From contig NW_027554300.1 of the NCBI RefSeq assembly GCF_964340395.1, positions 1-64,000 of the forward strand: a DNA stretch of 64,000 nt. The letters are read 5' to 3'. Source of the stretch: Glandiceps talaboti (taxonomy: Eukaryota; Hemichordata; Enteropneusta; Spengelidae). The first letter of the stretch is position 1. The number at the start of each line of letters is the position of its first letter. Shown here piece by piece: positions 46,701 to 61,527 of the stretch. The position numbers were made by a program, and so were the translations under genes. The notes under the pieces are model-generated. The model saw only the letters and a program-made list of their open reading frames with translations. It searched no databases and was not told the origin of the DNA.

Positions 46701-49700
46701 TATGATTTAGGACTTAGATTATGATTTAGGCCTTAGGTATGATTTAGGACTTAGGTTATGCTTTAGGACTTAGGTATGATTTAGGACTTAGATTATGATT
46801 TAGGACTTAGGTTATGCTTTAGGACTTAGGTTATGCTTTAGGACTTAGGTTATGATTTAGGACTTAGGTTATGATTAGGACTTAGGTATGCTTTAAGACT
46901 TAGGTATGCTTTAGGACTTAGGTATGATTTAGGAATTAGATTATGCTTTAGGACTTAGGTTATGCTTTAGGACTTAGGTTATGCTTTTGGACTTAGGTTA
47001 TGCTTTAGGACTTAGGTTATGCTTTAGGACTTAGGTTATGCTTTAGTACTTAGGTATGATTTAGGACTTACGTATGATTTAGGACTTAGATTATGATTTA
47101 GGACTTAAGTATGATTTAGGACTTAGGTTATGCTTTAGGACTTAGGTTATGATTTAGGACTTAGGTATGATTTAGGACTTAGCTAAAGATTTAGGAATTA
47201 GATTATGATTTAGGACTTATGTTATGATTTAGGACTTAGGTTATGCTTTAGGACTTATGTTATGCTTTATGACTTAGGTTATGCTTTAGGACTTAGGCAT
47301 GATTTAGGACTTACGTATGATTTAGGACTTAGATATGCTTTAGGACTTAGTTATGATTTAGGACTTAGTTATGATTTAGGACTTAGGTTATGATTTAGGA
47401 CTTAGGTTATGATTAGGACTTAGGTATGCTTTAAGACTTAGGTATGCTTTAGGACTTAGGTTATGATTTAGGACTTACGTATGATTTAAGACTTAGCTAA
47501 AGATTTAGGACTTAGATTATGATTTAGGACTTAAGTATGATTTAGGACTTATGTTATGATTTAGGACTTAGGTTATGATTTAGGACTTAGGTTATGCTTT
47601 AGGACTTAGGTATGATTTAGGACTTAGGTATGCTTTAAGACTTAGGTATGCTTTAGGACTTAGCTAAAGATTTAGGACTTAGATTATGATTTAGGACTTA
47701 AGTATGATTTAGGACTTAGGTTATGCTTTAGGACTTAGGTTATGATTTAGGACTTAGGTATGATTTAGGACTTAGCTAAAGATTTAGGAATTAGATTATG
47801 ATTTAGGACTTATGTTATGATTTAGGACTTAAGTTATGATTTAGGACTTAGGTTATGCTTTAGGACTTAGGTATGATTTAGGACTTAGGTTATTACTTAG
47901 GACTTAGGTATGATTTAGGACTTAGCTAAAGATTTAGGACTTAGATTATGATTTAGGACTTATGTTACGATTTAGGACTTAGGTATGATTTAGGACTTAG
48001 GTTATGCTTTAGGACTTAGGTATGATTTAGGACTTAGGTTAATACTTAGGACTTAGGCATGATTTAGGACTTACGTATGATTTAGGACTTAGATATGCTT
48101 TAGGACTTAGTTATGATTTAGGACTTAGGTTATGATTTAGGACTTAGGTTATGATTAGGACTTAGGTATGCTTTAAGACTTAGGTATGCTTTAGGACTTA
48201 GGTATGATTTAGGAATTAGATTATGATTTAGGACTTAGGTTATGCTTTAGGACTTAGGTTATGCTTTTGGACTTAGGTTACGCTTTAGGACTTAGGTTAC
48301 GCTTTAGGACTTAGGTTATGCTTTAGGACTTAGGTTATGCTTTAGGACTTAGGTTATACTTTAGGACTTAGGTTATGATTTAGGACTTAGGTTATGATTT
48401 AGGACTTACGTATGATTTAGGACTTAGCTAAAGATTTAGGACTTAGATTATGATTTAGGACTTAAGTATGATTTAGGACTTAGGTTATGATTTAGGACTT
48501 ACGTATGATTTAGGACTTAGATATGCTTTAGGACTTAGTTATGATTTAGGACTTAGGTTATGATTTAGGACTTAGGTTATGATTAGGACTTAGGTATGCT
48601 TTAAGACTTAGGTATGCTTTAGGACTTAGGTTATGCTTTTGGACTTAGGTTACGCTTTAGGACTTAGGTTACGCTTTAGGACTTAGGTTATGCTTTAGGA
48701 CTTAGGTTATGCTTTAGGACTTAGGTTATACTTTAGGACTTAGGTTATGATTTAGGACTTAGGTTATGATTTAGGACTTACGTATGATTTAGGACTTAGC
48801 TAAAGATTTAGGACTTAGATTATGATTTAGGACTTAAGTATGATTTAGGACTTAGGTTATGATTTAGGACTTACGTATGATTTAGGACTTAGATATGCTT
48901 TAGGACTTAGTTATGATTTAGGACTTAGTTATGATTTAGGACTTAGGTTATGATTTAGGACTTAGGTTATACTTTAGGACTTAGGTTATGATTTAGGACT
49001 TAGGTTATGATTTAGGACTTACGTATGATTTAGGACTTAGCTAAAGATTTAGGACTTAGATTATGATTTAGGACTTAAGTATGATTTAGGACTTAGGTTA
49101 TGATTTAGGACTTACGTATGATTTAGGACTTAGATATGCTTTAGGACTTAGTTATGATTTAGGACTTAGTTATGATTTAGGACTTAGGTTATAATTTAGG
49201 ACTTAGGTTATGATTAGGACTTACGTATGATTTAGGACTTAGATATGCTTTAGGACTTAGTTATGATTTAGGACTTAGGTTATGATTTAGGACTTAGGTT
49301 ATGATTAGGACTTAGGTATGCTTTAAGACTTAGGTATGCTTTAGGACTTAGGTTATGATTTAGGACTTACGTATGATTTAGGACTTAGCTAAAGATTTAG
49401 GACTTAGATTATGATTTAGGACTTAAGTATGATTTAGGACTTAGTTATGATTTAGGACTTAGTTATGATTTAGGACTTAGGTTATGATTTAGGACTTAGG
49501 TTATGATTTGGACTTAGGTATGCTTTAAGACTTAGGTATGCTTTAGGACTTAGGTATGCTTTAAGACTTAGGTATGCTTTAGGACTTAGGTATGAATTAG
49601 GACTTACGTATGCTTTAGGACTTAGATATGCTTTAGGACTTAGGTATGATTTAGGAATTAGATTATGATTTAGGACTTAGGTTATGCTTTATGACTTAGG

Positions 49701-50429
49701 TTATGCTTTAGGACTTAGGTTATGCTTTAGGACTTAGGTTATACTTTAGGACTTAGGTTATGATTTAGGACTTAGGTTATGATTTAGGACTTAGATATGT
49801 TTTAGGACTTAGTTATGATTTAGGATTTAGTTATGATTTAGGACTTAGGTTATGATTTAGGACTTAGGTTATGATTAGGACTTAGGTATGCTTTAAGACT
49901 TAGGTATGCTTTAGGACTTAGGTATGATTTAGGACTTAGGTTATTACTTAGGACTTAGGTATGATTTAGGACTTAGGTTATTACTTAGGACTTAGGCATG
50001 ATTTAGGACTTAGTTATGATTTAGGACTTAGGTTATGATTTAGGACTTAGGTTATGATTAGGACTTAGTAATGCTTTAGGACTTAGTTATGATTTAGGAC
50101 TTAGGTTATGATTTAGGACTTAGGTTATGATTAGGACTTAGTAATGCTTTAAGACAGGTATGCTTTAGGACTTAGGTATGCTTTAAGACTTAGGTATGCT
50201 TTAGGACTTAGGTATGAATTAGGACTTAGGTATGCTTTAGGACTTAGATATGCTTTAGGACTTAGGTATGATTTAGGAATTAGATTATGATTTAGGACTT
50301 AGGTTATGCTTTATGACTTAGGTTATGCTTTAGGACTTAGGTTATGTTCTAGGACTTAGGTTATGCTTTAGGACTTAGGTTATGCTTTAGGACTTAGGTT
50401 ATGCTTTAGGACTTAGGTTATGCTTTAGG

Positions 50430-53400
50430 ACTTAGGTTATTATTTAGGACTTAGGTTATGCTTTAGGACTTAGGTATGATTTAGGACTTAGGTTATTACT
50501 TAGGACGTAGGCATGGTTTAGGACTTACGTATGATTTAGGACTTAGATATGCTTTAGGACTTAGTTATGATTTAGGATTTAGTTGTGATTTAGGACTTAG
50601 GTTATGATTTAGGACTTAGGTTATGATTAGGACTTAGGTATGCTTTAAGACTTAGGTATGCTTTAGGACTTAGGTATGATTTAGGAATTAGATTATGATT
50701 TAGGACTTAGGTTATGCTTTAGGACTTAGGTTATGCTTTTGGACTTAGGTTATGCTTTAGGACTTAGGTTATGCTTTAGGACTTAGGTTATACTTTAGGA
50801 CTTAGGTTATGATTTAGGACTTAGGTTATGATTTAGGACTTACGTATGATTTAGGACTTAGCTATAGATTTAGGACTTAGATTATGATTTAGGACTTATG
50901 TTACGATTTAGGACTTAGGTATGATTTAGGACTTAGATATGCTTTAGGACTTAGTTATGATTTAGGACTTAGATTATGATTTAGGCCTTAGGTATGATTT
51001 AGGACTTAGGTTATGCTTTAGGACTTAGGTATGATTTAGGACTTAGATTATGATTTAGGACTTAGGTTATGCTTTAGGACTTACGTATGATTTAGGACTT
51101 AGCTAAAGATTTAGGACTTAGATTATGATTTAGGACTTAAGTATGATTTAGGACTTAGGTTATGCTTTAGGACTTAGGTTATGATTTAGGACTTAGGTAT
51201 GATTTAGGACTGAAGTTATGATTTAGGACTTAAGTTATGATTTATAGACAGGTTATGCTTTAGGACTTAGGTATGATTTAGGACTTAGGTTATTACTTAG
51301 AACTTAGGTATGATTTAGGACTTACGTATGATTTAGGACTTAGATATGCATTAGGACTTAGGTATGATTTAGGACTTAGGTTATGCTTTAGGTTATGTTT
51401 TAGAACTTAGGTATGATTTAGGACTTAGCTAAAGATTTAGGACTTAGATTATGATTTAGGACTTATGTTACGATTTAGGACTTAGGTATGATTTAGGACT
51501 TAGATATGCTTTAGGACTTAGTTATGATTTAGGACTTAGATTATGATTTAGGCCTTAGGTATGATTTAGGACTTAGGTTATGCTTTAGGACTTAGGTATG
51601 ATTTAGGACTTAGATTATGATTTAGGACTTAGGTTATGCTTTAGGACTTACGTATGATTTAGGACTTAGCTAAAGATTTAGGACTTAGATTATGATTTAG
51701 GACTTATGTTATGATTTAGGACTTAAGTTATGATTTATAGACAGGTTATGCTTTAGGACTTAGGTATGATTTAGGACTTAGGTTATTACTTAGAACTTAG
51801 GTATGATTTAGGACTTACGTATGATTTAGGACTTAGATATGCATTAGGACTTAGGTATGATTTAGGACTTAGGTTATGCTTTAGGTTATGTTTTAGAACT
51901 TAGGTATGATTTAGGACTTAGCTAAAGATTTAGGACTTAGATTATGATTTAGGACTTATGTTACGATTTAGGACTTAGGTATGATTTAGGACTTAGATAT
52001 GCTTTAGGACTTAGTTATGATTTAGGACTTAGATTATGATTTAGGCCTTAGGTATGATTTAGGACTTAGGTTATGCTTTAGGACTTAGGTATGATTTAGG
52101 ACTTAGATTATGATTTAGGACTTAGGTTATGCTTTAGGACTTAGGTTATGCTTTAGGACTTAGGTTATGATTTAGGACTTAGGTTATGATTAGGACTTAG
52201 GTATGCTTTAAGACTTAGGTATGCTTTAGGACTTAGGTATGATTTAGGAATTAGATTATGCTTTAGGACTTAGGTTATGCTTTAGGACTTAGGTTATGCT
52301 TTTGGACTTAGGTTATGCTTTAGGACTTAGGTTATTATTTAGGACTTAGGTTATGCTTTAGGACTTAGGTATGATTTAGGACTTAGGTTATTACTTAGGA
52401 CTTAGGCATGGTTTAGGACTTACGTATGATTTAGGACTTAGATATGCTTTAGGACTTAGTTATGATTTAGGATTTAGTTGTGATTTAGGACTTAGGTTAT
52501 GATTTAGGACTTAGGTTATGATTAGGACTTAGGTATGCTTTAAGACTTAGGTATGCTTTAGGACTTAGGTATGATTTAGGAATTAGATTATGATTTAGGA
52601 CTTAGGTTATGCTTTAGGACTTAGGTTATGCTTTTGGACTTAGGTTATGCTTTAGGACTTAGGTTATGCTTTAGGACTTAGGTTATACTTTAGGACTTAG
52701 GTTATGATTTAGGACTTAGGTTATGATTTAGGACTTACGTATGATTTAGGACTTAGCTATAGATTTAGGACTTAGATTATGATTTAGGACTTATGTTACG
52801 ATTTAGGACTTAGGTATGATTTAGGACTTAGATATGCTTTAGGACTTAGTTATGATTTAGGACTTAGATTATGATTTAGGCCTTAGGTATGATTTAGGAC
52901 TTAGGTTATGCTTTAGGACTTAGGTATGATTTAGGACTTAGATTATGATTTAGGACTTAGGTTATGCTTTAGGACTTACGTATGATTTAGGACTTAGCTA
53001 AAGATTTAGGACTTAGATTATGATTTAGGACTTAAGTATGATTTAGGACTTAGGTTATGCTTTAGGACTTAGGTTATGATTTAGGACTTAGGTATGATTT
53101 AGGACTGAAGTTATGATTTAGGACTTAAGTTATGATTTATAGACAGGTTATGCTTTAGGACTTAGGTATGATTTAGGACTTAGGTTATTACTTAGAACTT
53201 AGGTATGATTTAGGACTTACGTATGATTTAGGACTTAGATATGCATTAGGACTTAGGTATGATTTAGGACTTAGGTTATGCTTTAGGTTATGTTTTAGAA
53301 CTTAGGTATGATTTAGGACTTAGCTAAAGATTTAGGACTTAGATTATGATTTAGGACTTATGTTACGATTTAGGACTTAGGTATGATTTAGGACTTAGAT

Positions 53401-54220
53401 ATGCTTTAGGACTTAGTTATGATTTAGGACTTAGATTATGATTTAGGCCTTAGGTATGATTTAGGACTTAGGTTATGCTTTAGGACTTAGGTATGATTTA
53501 GGACTTAGATTATGATTTAGGACTTAGGTTATGCTTTAGGTTATGTTTTAGAACTTAGGTATGATTTAGGACTTAGCTAAAGATTTAGGACTTAGATTAT
53601 GATTTAGGACTTATGTTACGATTTAGGACTTAGGTATGATTTAGGACTTAGATATGCTTTAGGACTTAGTTATGATTTAGGACTTAGATTATGATTTAGG
53701 CCTTAGGTATGATTTAGGACTTAGGTTATGCTTTAGGACTTAGGTATGATTTAGGACTTAGATTATGATTTAGGACTTAGGTTATGCTTTAGGACTTAGG
53801 TTATGCTTTAGGACTTAGGTTATGATTTAGGACTTAGGTTATGATTAGGACTTAGGTATGCTTTAAGACTTAGGTATGCTTTAGGACTTAGGTATGATTT
53901 AGGAATTAGATTATGCTTTAGGACTTAGGTTATGCTTTAGGACTTAGGTTATGCTTTTGGACTTAGGTTATGCTTTAGGACTTAGGTTATGCTTTAGGAC
54001 TTAGGTTATGCTTTAGTACTTAGGTATGATTTAGGACTTACGTATGATTTAGGACTTAGATTATGATTTAGGACTTAAGTATGATTTAGGACTTAGGTTA
54101 TGCTTTAGGACTTAGGTTATGATTTAGGACTTAGGTATGATTTAGGACTTAGCTAAAGATTTAGGAATTAGATTATGATTTAGGACTTATGTTATGATTT
54201 AGGACTTAGGTTATGCTTTA
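50430..54220. repeat. Tandem ~1895-bp higher-order duplication in satellite B
   Basis: The rare variants GTTATTATTT (50436 and 52331) and GCTATAGATT (50861 and 52756) repeat at a constant offset of 1895 bases within a matching order of units. The limits are approximate. Confidence 0.6.
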
Positions 54221-57200
54221 GGACTTAGGTATGATTTAGGACTTAGGTTATTACTTAGGTCTTAGGCATGATTTAGGACTTACGTATGATTTAGGACTTA
54301 GATATGCTTTAGGACTTAGTTATGATTTAGGACTTAGTTATGATTTAGGACTTAGGTTATGATTTAGGACTTAGGTTATGATTAGGACTTAGGTATGCTT
54401 TAAGACTTAGGTATGCTTTAGGACTTAGGTATGCTTTAAGACTTAGGTATGCTTTAGGACTTAGATATGCTTTAGGACTTAGGTATGATTTAGGAATTAG
54501 ATTATGCTTTAGGACTTAGGTTATGCTTTAGGACTTAGGTTATGCTTTAGGACTTAGGTTATGCTTTAGGACTTAGGTTATGCTTTATGACTTAGGTTAT
54601 GCTTTAGGACTTAGGTTATGCTTTAGTACTTAGGTTATGCTTTAGGACTTAGGTTATGTTTTAGGACTTAGGTTATGCTTTAGGACTTAGGTTATGCTTT
54701 AGGACTTAGGTTATGCTTTAGGACTTAGGTTATGCTTTAGGACTTAGGTTATGCTTTATGACTTAGGTTATGCTTTAGGACTTAGGTTATGCTTTAGGAC
54801 TTAGGTTATGATTTAGGACTTAGGTTATGCTTTAGGACTTAGGGTATGATTTAGGACTTAGGTATGATTTAGGACTTAGCTAAAGATTTAGGAATTACAT
54901 TATGATTTAGGACTTATGTTATGATTTAGGACTTAGGTTATGATTTAGGACTTAGGTTATGCTTTAGGACTTAGGTTATGCTTTAGGACTTAGGTTATGC
55001 TTTAGGACTTAGGTTATGCTTTAGGACTTAGGTTATGATTAGGACTTAGGTATGCTTTAAGACTTAGGTATGCTTTAGGACTTAGGTATGATTTAGGAAT
55101 TAGATTATGATTTAGGACTTAGGTTATGCTTTAGGACTTAGGTTATGCTTTTGGACTTAGGTTACGCTTTAGGACTTAGGTTACGCTTTAGGACTTAGGT
55201 TATGCTTTAGGACTTAGGTTATGCTTTAGGACTTAGGTTATACTTTAGGACTTAGGTTATGATTTAGGACTTAGGTTATGATTTAGGACTTACGTATGAT
55301 TTAGGACTTAGCTAAAGATTTAGGACTTAGATTATGATTTAGGACTTAAGTATGATTTAGGACTTAGGTTATGATTTAGGACTTACGTATGATTTAGGAC
55401 TTAGATATGCTTTAGGACTTAGTTATGATTTAGGACTTAGTTATGATTTAGGACTTAGGTTATGATTTAGGACTTAGGTTATGATTAGGACTTACGTATG
55501 ATTTAGGACTTAGATATGCTTTAGGACTTAGTTATGATTTAGGACTTAGGTTATGATTTAGGACTTAGGTTATGATTAGGACTTAGGTATGCTTTAAGAC
55601 TTAGGTATGCTTTAGGACTTAGGTTATGATTTAGGACTTACGTATGATTTAGGACTTAGCTAAAGATTTAGGACTTAGATTATGATTTAGGACTTAAGTA
55701 TGATTTAGGACTTAGTTATGATTTAGGACTTAGTTATGATTTAGGACTTAGGTTATGATTTAGGACTTAGGTTATGATTAGGACTTAGGTATGCTTTAAG
55801 ACTTAGGTATGCTTTAGGACTTAGGTATGCTTTAAGACTTAGGTATGCTTTAGGACTTAGGTATGAATTAGGACTTAGGTATGCTTTAGGACTTAGATAT
55901 GCTTTAGGACTTAGGTATGATTTAGGAATTAGATTATGATTTAGGACTTAGGTTATGCTTTATGACTTAGGTTATGCTTTAGGACTTAGGTTATGCTTTA
56001 GGACTTAGGTTATACTTTAGGACTTAGGTTATGATTTAGGACTTAGGTTATGATTTAGGACTTAGATATGTTTTAGGACTTAGTTATGATTTAGGATTTA
56101 GTTATGATTTAGGACTTAGGTTATGATTTAGGACTTAGGTTATGATTAGGACTTAGGTATGCTTTAAGCCTTAGGTATGCTTTAGGACTTAGGTTATGAT
56201 TTAGGACTTACGTATGATTTAGGACTTAGCTAAAGATTTAGGACTTAGATTATGATTTAGGACTTAAGTATGATTTAGGACTTATGTTATGATTTAGGAC
56301 TTAGGTTATGATTTAGGACTTAGGTTATGCTTTAGGACTTAGGTATGATTTAGGACTTAGGTTATTACTTAGGACTTAGGTATGATTTAGGACTTAGGTT
56401 ATTACTTAGGACTTAGGCATGATTTAGGCCTTAGTTATGATTTAGGACTTAGGTTATGATTTAGGACTTAGGTTATGATTAGGACTTAGTAATGCTTTAA
56501 GACTTAGGTATGCTTTAGGACTTAGGTATGCTTTAAGACTTAGGTATACTTTAGGACTTAGGTATGAATTAGGACTTAGGTATGCTTTAGGACTTAGATA
56601 TGGTTTAGGACTTAGGTATGATTTAGGAATTAGATTATGATTTAGGACTTAGGTTATGCTTTAGGACTTAGGTTATGCTTTAGGACTTAGGTTATGCTTT
56701 AGGACTTAGGTTATGCTTTAGGACTTAGGTTATGCTTTAGGACTTAGGTTATGCTTTAGGACTTAGGTTATTATTTAGGACTTAGGTTATGCTTTAGGAC
56801 TTAGGTTATGATTTAGGACTTAGGTTATTACTTAGGACTTAGGCATGGTTTAGGACTTACGTATGATTTAGGACTTAGATATGCTTTAGGACTTAGTTAT
56901 GATTTAGGATTTAGTTGTGATTTAGGACTTAGGTTATGATTTAGGACTTAGGTTATGATTAGGACTTAGGTATGCTTTAAGACTTAGGTATGCTTTAGGA
57001 CTTAGGTATGATTAGGAATTAGATTATGATTTAGGACTTAGGTTATGCTTTAGGACTTAGGTTATGCTTTTGGACTTAGGTTATGATTAGGAATTAGATT
57101 ATGCTTTAGGACTTAGGTTATACTTTAGGACTTAGGTTATGATTTAGGACTTAGGTTATGATTTAGGACTTACGTATGATTTAGGACTTAGCTAAAGATT

Positions 57201-60200
57201 TAGGACTTAGATTATGATTTAGGACTTATGTTACGATTTAGGACTTAGGTATGATTTAGGACTTAGATATGCTTTAGGACTTAGTTATGATTTAGGACTT
57301 AGATTATGATTTAGGCCTTAGGTATGATTTAGGACTTAGGTTATGCTTTAGGACTTAGGTATGATTTAGGACTTAGATTATGATTTAGGACTTAGGTTAT
57401 GCTTTAGGACTTACGTATGATTTAGGACTTAGCTAAAGATTTAGGACTTAGATTATGATTTAGGACTTAAGTATGATTTAGGACTTAGGTTATGCTTTAG
57501 GACTTAGATTATGATTTAGGCCTTAGGTTTGATTTAGGACTTAGGTTATGCTTTAGGACTTAGGTATGATTTAGGACTTAGATTATGATTTAGGACTTAG
57601 GTTATGCTTTAGGACTTAGGTTATGCTTTAGGACTTAGGTTATGATTTAGGACTTAGGTTATGATTAGGACTTAGGTATGCTTTAAGACTTAGGTTATGC
57701 TTTAGGACTTAGGTTATGCTTTTGGACTTAGGTTATGCTTTAGGACTTAGGTTATGCTTTAGGACTTAGGTTATGCTTTAGGACTTAGGTTATACTTTAG
57801 GACTTAGGTTATGATTTAGGACTTAGGTTATGATTGAGGACGTACGTATGATTTAGGACTTAGCTAAAGATTTAGGACTTAGATTATGATTTAGGACTTA
57901 AGTATGATTTAGGAATTAGGTTATGCTTTAGGACTTAGGTTATGATTTAGGACTTAGGCATGATTTAGGACTTACGTATGATTTAGGACTTAGATATGCT
58001 TTAGGACTTAGTTATGATTTAGGATTTAGTTATGATTTAGGACTTAGGTTATGATTTAGGACTTAGGTTATGATTAGGACTTAGGTATGCTTTAAGACTT
58101 AGGTATGCTTTAGGACTTAGGTATAATTTAGGAATTAGATTATGATTTAGGACTTAGGTTATGCTTTAGGACTTAGGTTATGCTTTAGGACTTAGGTTAT
58201 GCTTTAGGAGTTAGGTTATGCTTTAGGACTTAGGTTATGCTTTAGGACTTAGGTTATGCTTTAGGACTTAGGTTATGATTTAGGACTTAGGTTATGCTTT
58301 AGGACTTAGGTATGATTTAGGACTTAGGTTATTACTTAGGACTTAGGTATGAATTAGGACTTACGTATGATTTAGGACTTAGATTATGATTTAGGACTTA
58401 AGTATGATTTAGGACTTAGGTTATGCTTTAGGACTTAGGTTATGATTTAGGACTTAGGTATGATTTAGGACTTAGCTAAAGATTTAGGAATTAGATTATG
58501 ATTTAGGACTTATGTTATGATTTAGGACTTAGGTTATGCTTTAGGACTTAGGTATGATTTAGGACTTAGGTTATTACTTAGGTCTTAGGCATGATTTAGG
58601 ACTTACGTATGATTTAGGACTTAGATATGCTTTAGGACTTAGTTATGATTTAGGACTTAGTTATGATTTAGGACTTAGGTTATGATTTAGGACTTAGGTT
58701 ATGATTAGGACTTAGGTATGCTTTAAGACTTAGGTATGCTTTAGGACTTAGGTATGCTTTAAGACTTAGGTATGCTTTAGGACTTACGTATGATTTAGGA
58801 CTTATGTATGCTTTAGGACTTAGATATGCTTTAGGACTTACGTATGATTTAGGAATTAGATTATGCTTTAGGACTTAGGTTATGCTTTAGGACTTAGGTT
58901 ATGCTTTAGGACTTAGGTTATGCTTTAGGACTTAGGTTATGCTTTAGGACTTAGGTTATGCTTTAGGACTTAGGTTATGCTTTAGGACTTAGGTTATGCT
59001 TTAGGACTTAGGTTATGCTTTAGGACTTAGGTTATGCTTTAGGACTTAGGTTATGCTTTAGGACTTAGGTTATGATTTAGGACTTAGGTTATGATTTAGG
59101 ACTTAGGGTATGATTTAGGACTTAGGTATGATTTAGGACTTAGCTAAAGATTTAGGAATTACATTATGATTTAGGACTTATGTTATGATTTAGGACTTAG
59201 GTTATGATTTAGGACTTAGGTTATGATTTAGGACTTAGGTTATGCTTTAGGACTTAGGTTATGATTTAGGACTTAGGTTATGCTTTAGGACTTAGGTATG
59301 ATTTAGGACTTAGGTATGATTTAGGACTTAGGTATGATTTAGGACTTAGCTAAAGATTTAGGTATTACATTATGATTTAGGACTTATGTTATGATTTAGG
59401 ACTTAGGTTATGATTTAGGACTTAGGTTATGCTTTAGGACTTAGGTTAATACTTAGGACTTAGGCATGATTTAGGACTTACGTATGATTTAGGACTTAGA
59501 TATGCTTTAGGACTTAGTTATGATTTAGGACTTAGTTATGATTTAGGACTTAGGTTATGATTTATGACTTAGGTTATGATTAGGACTTAGGTATGCTTTA
59601 AGACTTAGGTATGATTTAGGACTTAGGTTATGATTTAGGACTTACGTATGATTTAAGACTTAGCTAAAGATTTAGGACTTAGATTATGATTTAGGACTTA
59701 AGTATGATTTAGGACTTATGTTATGATTTAGGACTTAGGTTATGATTTAGGACTTAGGTTATGCTTTAGGACTTAGGTATGATTTAGGACTTAGGTATGC
59801 TTTAAGACTTAGGTATGCTTTAGGACTTAGGTATGATTTAGGACTTAGGTATGCTTTAGGACTTAGATATACTTTAGGACTTAGGTATGATTTAGGAATT
59901 AGATTATGATTTAGGACTTAGGTTATGCTTTATGACTTAGGTTATGCTTTAGGACTTAGGTTATGCTTTAGGACTTAGGTTATGATTTAGGACTTACGTA
60001 TGATTTAGGACTTAGCTAAAGATTTAGGACTTAAGTATGATTTAGGACTTAGGTTATGCTTTAGGACTTAGGTTATGATTTAGGACTTAGGTATGATTTA
60101 GGACTTAGCTAAAGATTTAGGAATTAGATTATGATTTAGGACTTATGTTATGATTTAGGACTTAAGTTATGATTTAGGACTTAGGTTATGCTTTAGGACT

Positions 60201-61527
60201 TAGGTATGATTTAGGACTTAGGTTATTACTTAGGACTTAGGTATGATTTAGGACTTAGCTAAAGATTTAGGACTTAGATTATGATTTAGGACTTATGTTA
60301 CGATTTAGGACTTAGGTATGATTTAGGACTTAGATATGCTTTAGGACTTTGTTATGATTTAGGACTTAGATTATGATTTAGGCCTTAGGTATGATTTAGG
60401 ACTAAGGTTATGCTTTAGGACTTAGGTTATGATTAGGACTTACGTATGATTTAGGACTTAGATATGCTTTAGGACTTAGTTATGATTTAGGACTTAGGTT
60501 ATGATTTAGGACTTAGGTTATGATTAGGACTTAGGTATGCTTTAAGACTTAGGTATGCTTTAGGACTTAGGTTATGATTTAGGACTTACGTATGATTTAG
60601 GACTTAGCTAAAGATTTAGGACTTAGATTATGATTTAGGACTTAAGTATGATTTAGGACTTATGTTATGATTTAGGACTTAGGTTATGCTTTAGGACTTA
60701 GGTATGATTTAGGACTTAGGTTATTACTTAGGACTTAGGCATGATTTAGGACTTACGTATGATTTAGGACTTAGATATGCTTTAGGACTTAGTTATGATT
60801 TATGACTTAGTTATCATTTAGGACTTAGGTTATGATTTAGGACTTAGGTTATGATTAGGACTTAGGTATGCTTTAAGACTTAGGTATGCTTTAGGACTTA
60901 GGTTATGCTTTAGGACTTAGGTTATGCTTTAGGACTTAGGTATGATTTAGGACTTAGATATGCTTTAGGACTTACGTATGTTTTAGGACTTAGGTATGAT
61001 TTAGGACTTAGGTAATGATTTAGGACTTAGGTTATGCTTTAGGACTTAGGTATGCTTTAGGACTTAGGTTATGCTTTAGGACTTAGGTTATGCTTTAGGA
61101 CTTAGGTTATGCTTTAGGACTTAGGTTATACTTTAGGACTTACGTATGATTTAGGACTTAGGTTATGCTTAAGGACTTAGGTTATGCTTTAGGACTTAGG
61201 TTATGATTTAGGACTTAGGTTATGATTTAGGACTTAGGTTATGCTTTAGGACTTAGGTATGATTTAGGACTTAGGTATGATTTAGGACTTACGTATGATT
61301 TAAGACTTAGCTAAAGATTTAGGACTTAGATTATGATTTAGGGCTTAATTATGATTTAGGACTTATGTTATGATTTAGGACTTAGGTTATGATTTAGGAC
61401 TTAGGTTATGCTTTAGGACTTAGGTATGATTTAGGACTTAGGTTATTACTTAGGACTTAGGCATGATTTAGGACTTAGATATGCTTTAGGACTTAGTTAT
61501 GATTTAGGACTTAGTTATGATTTAGGA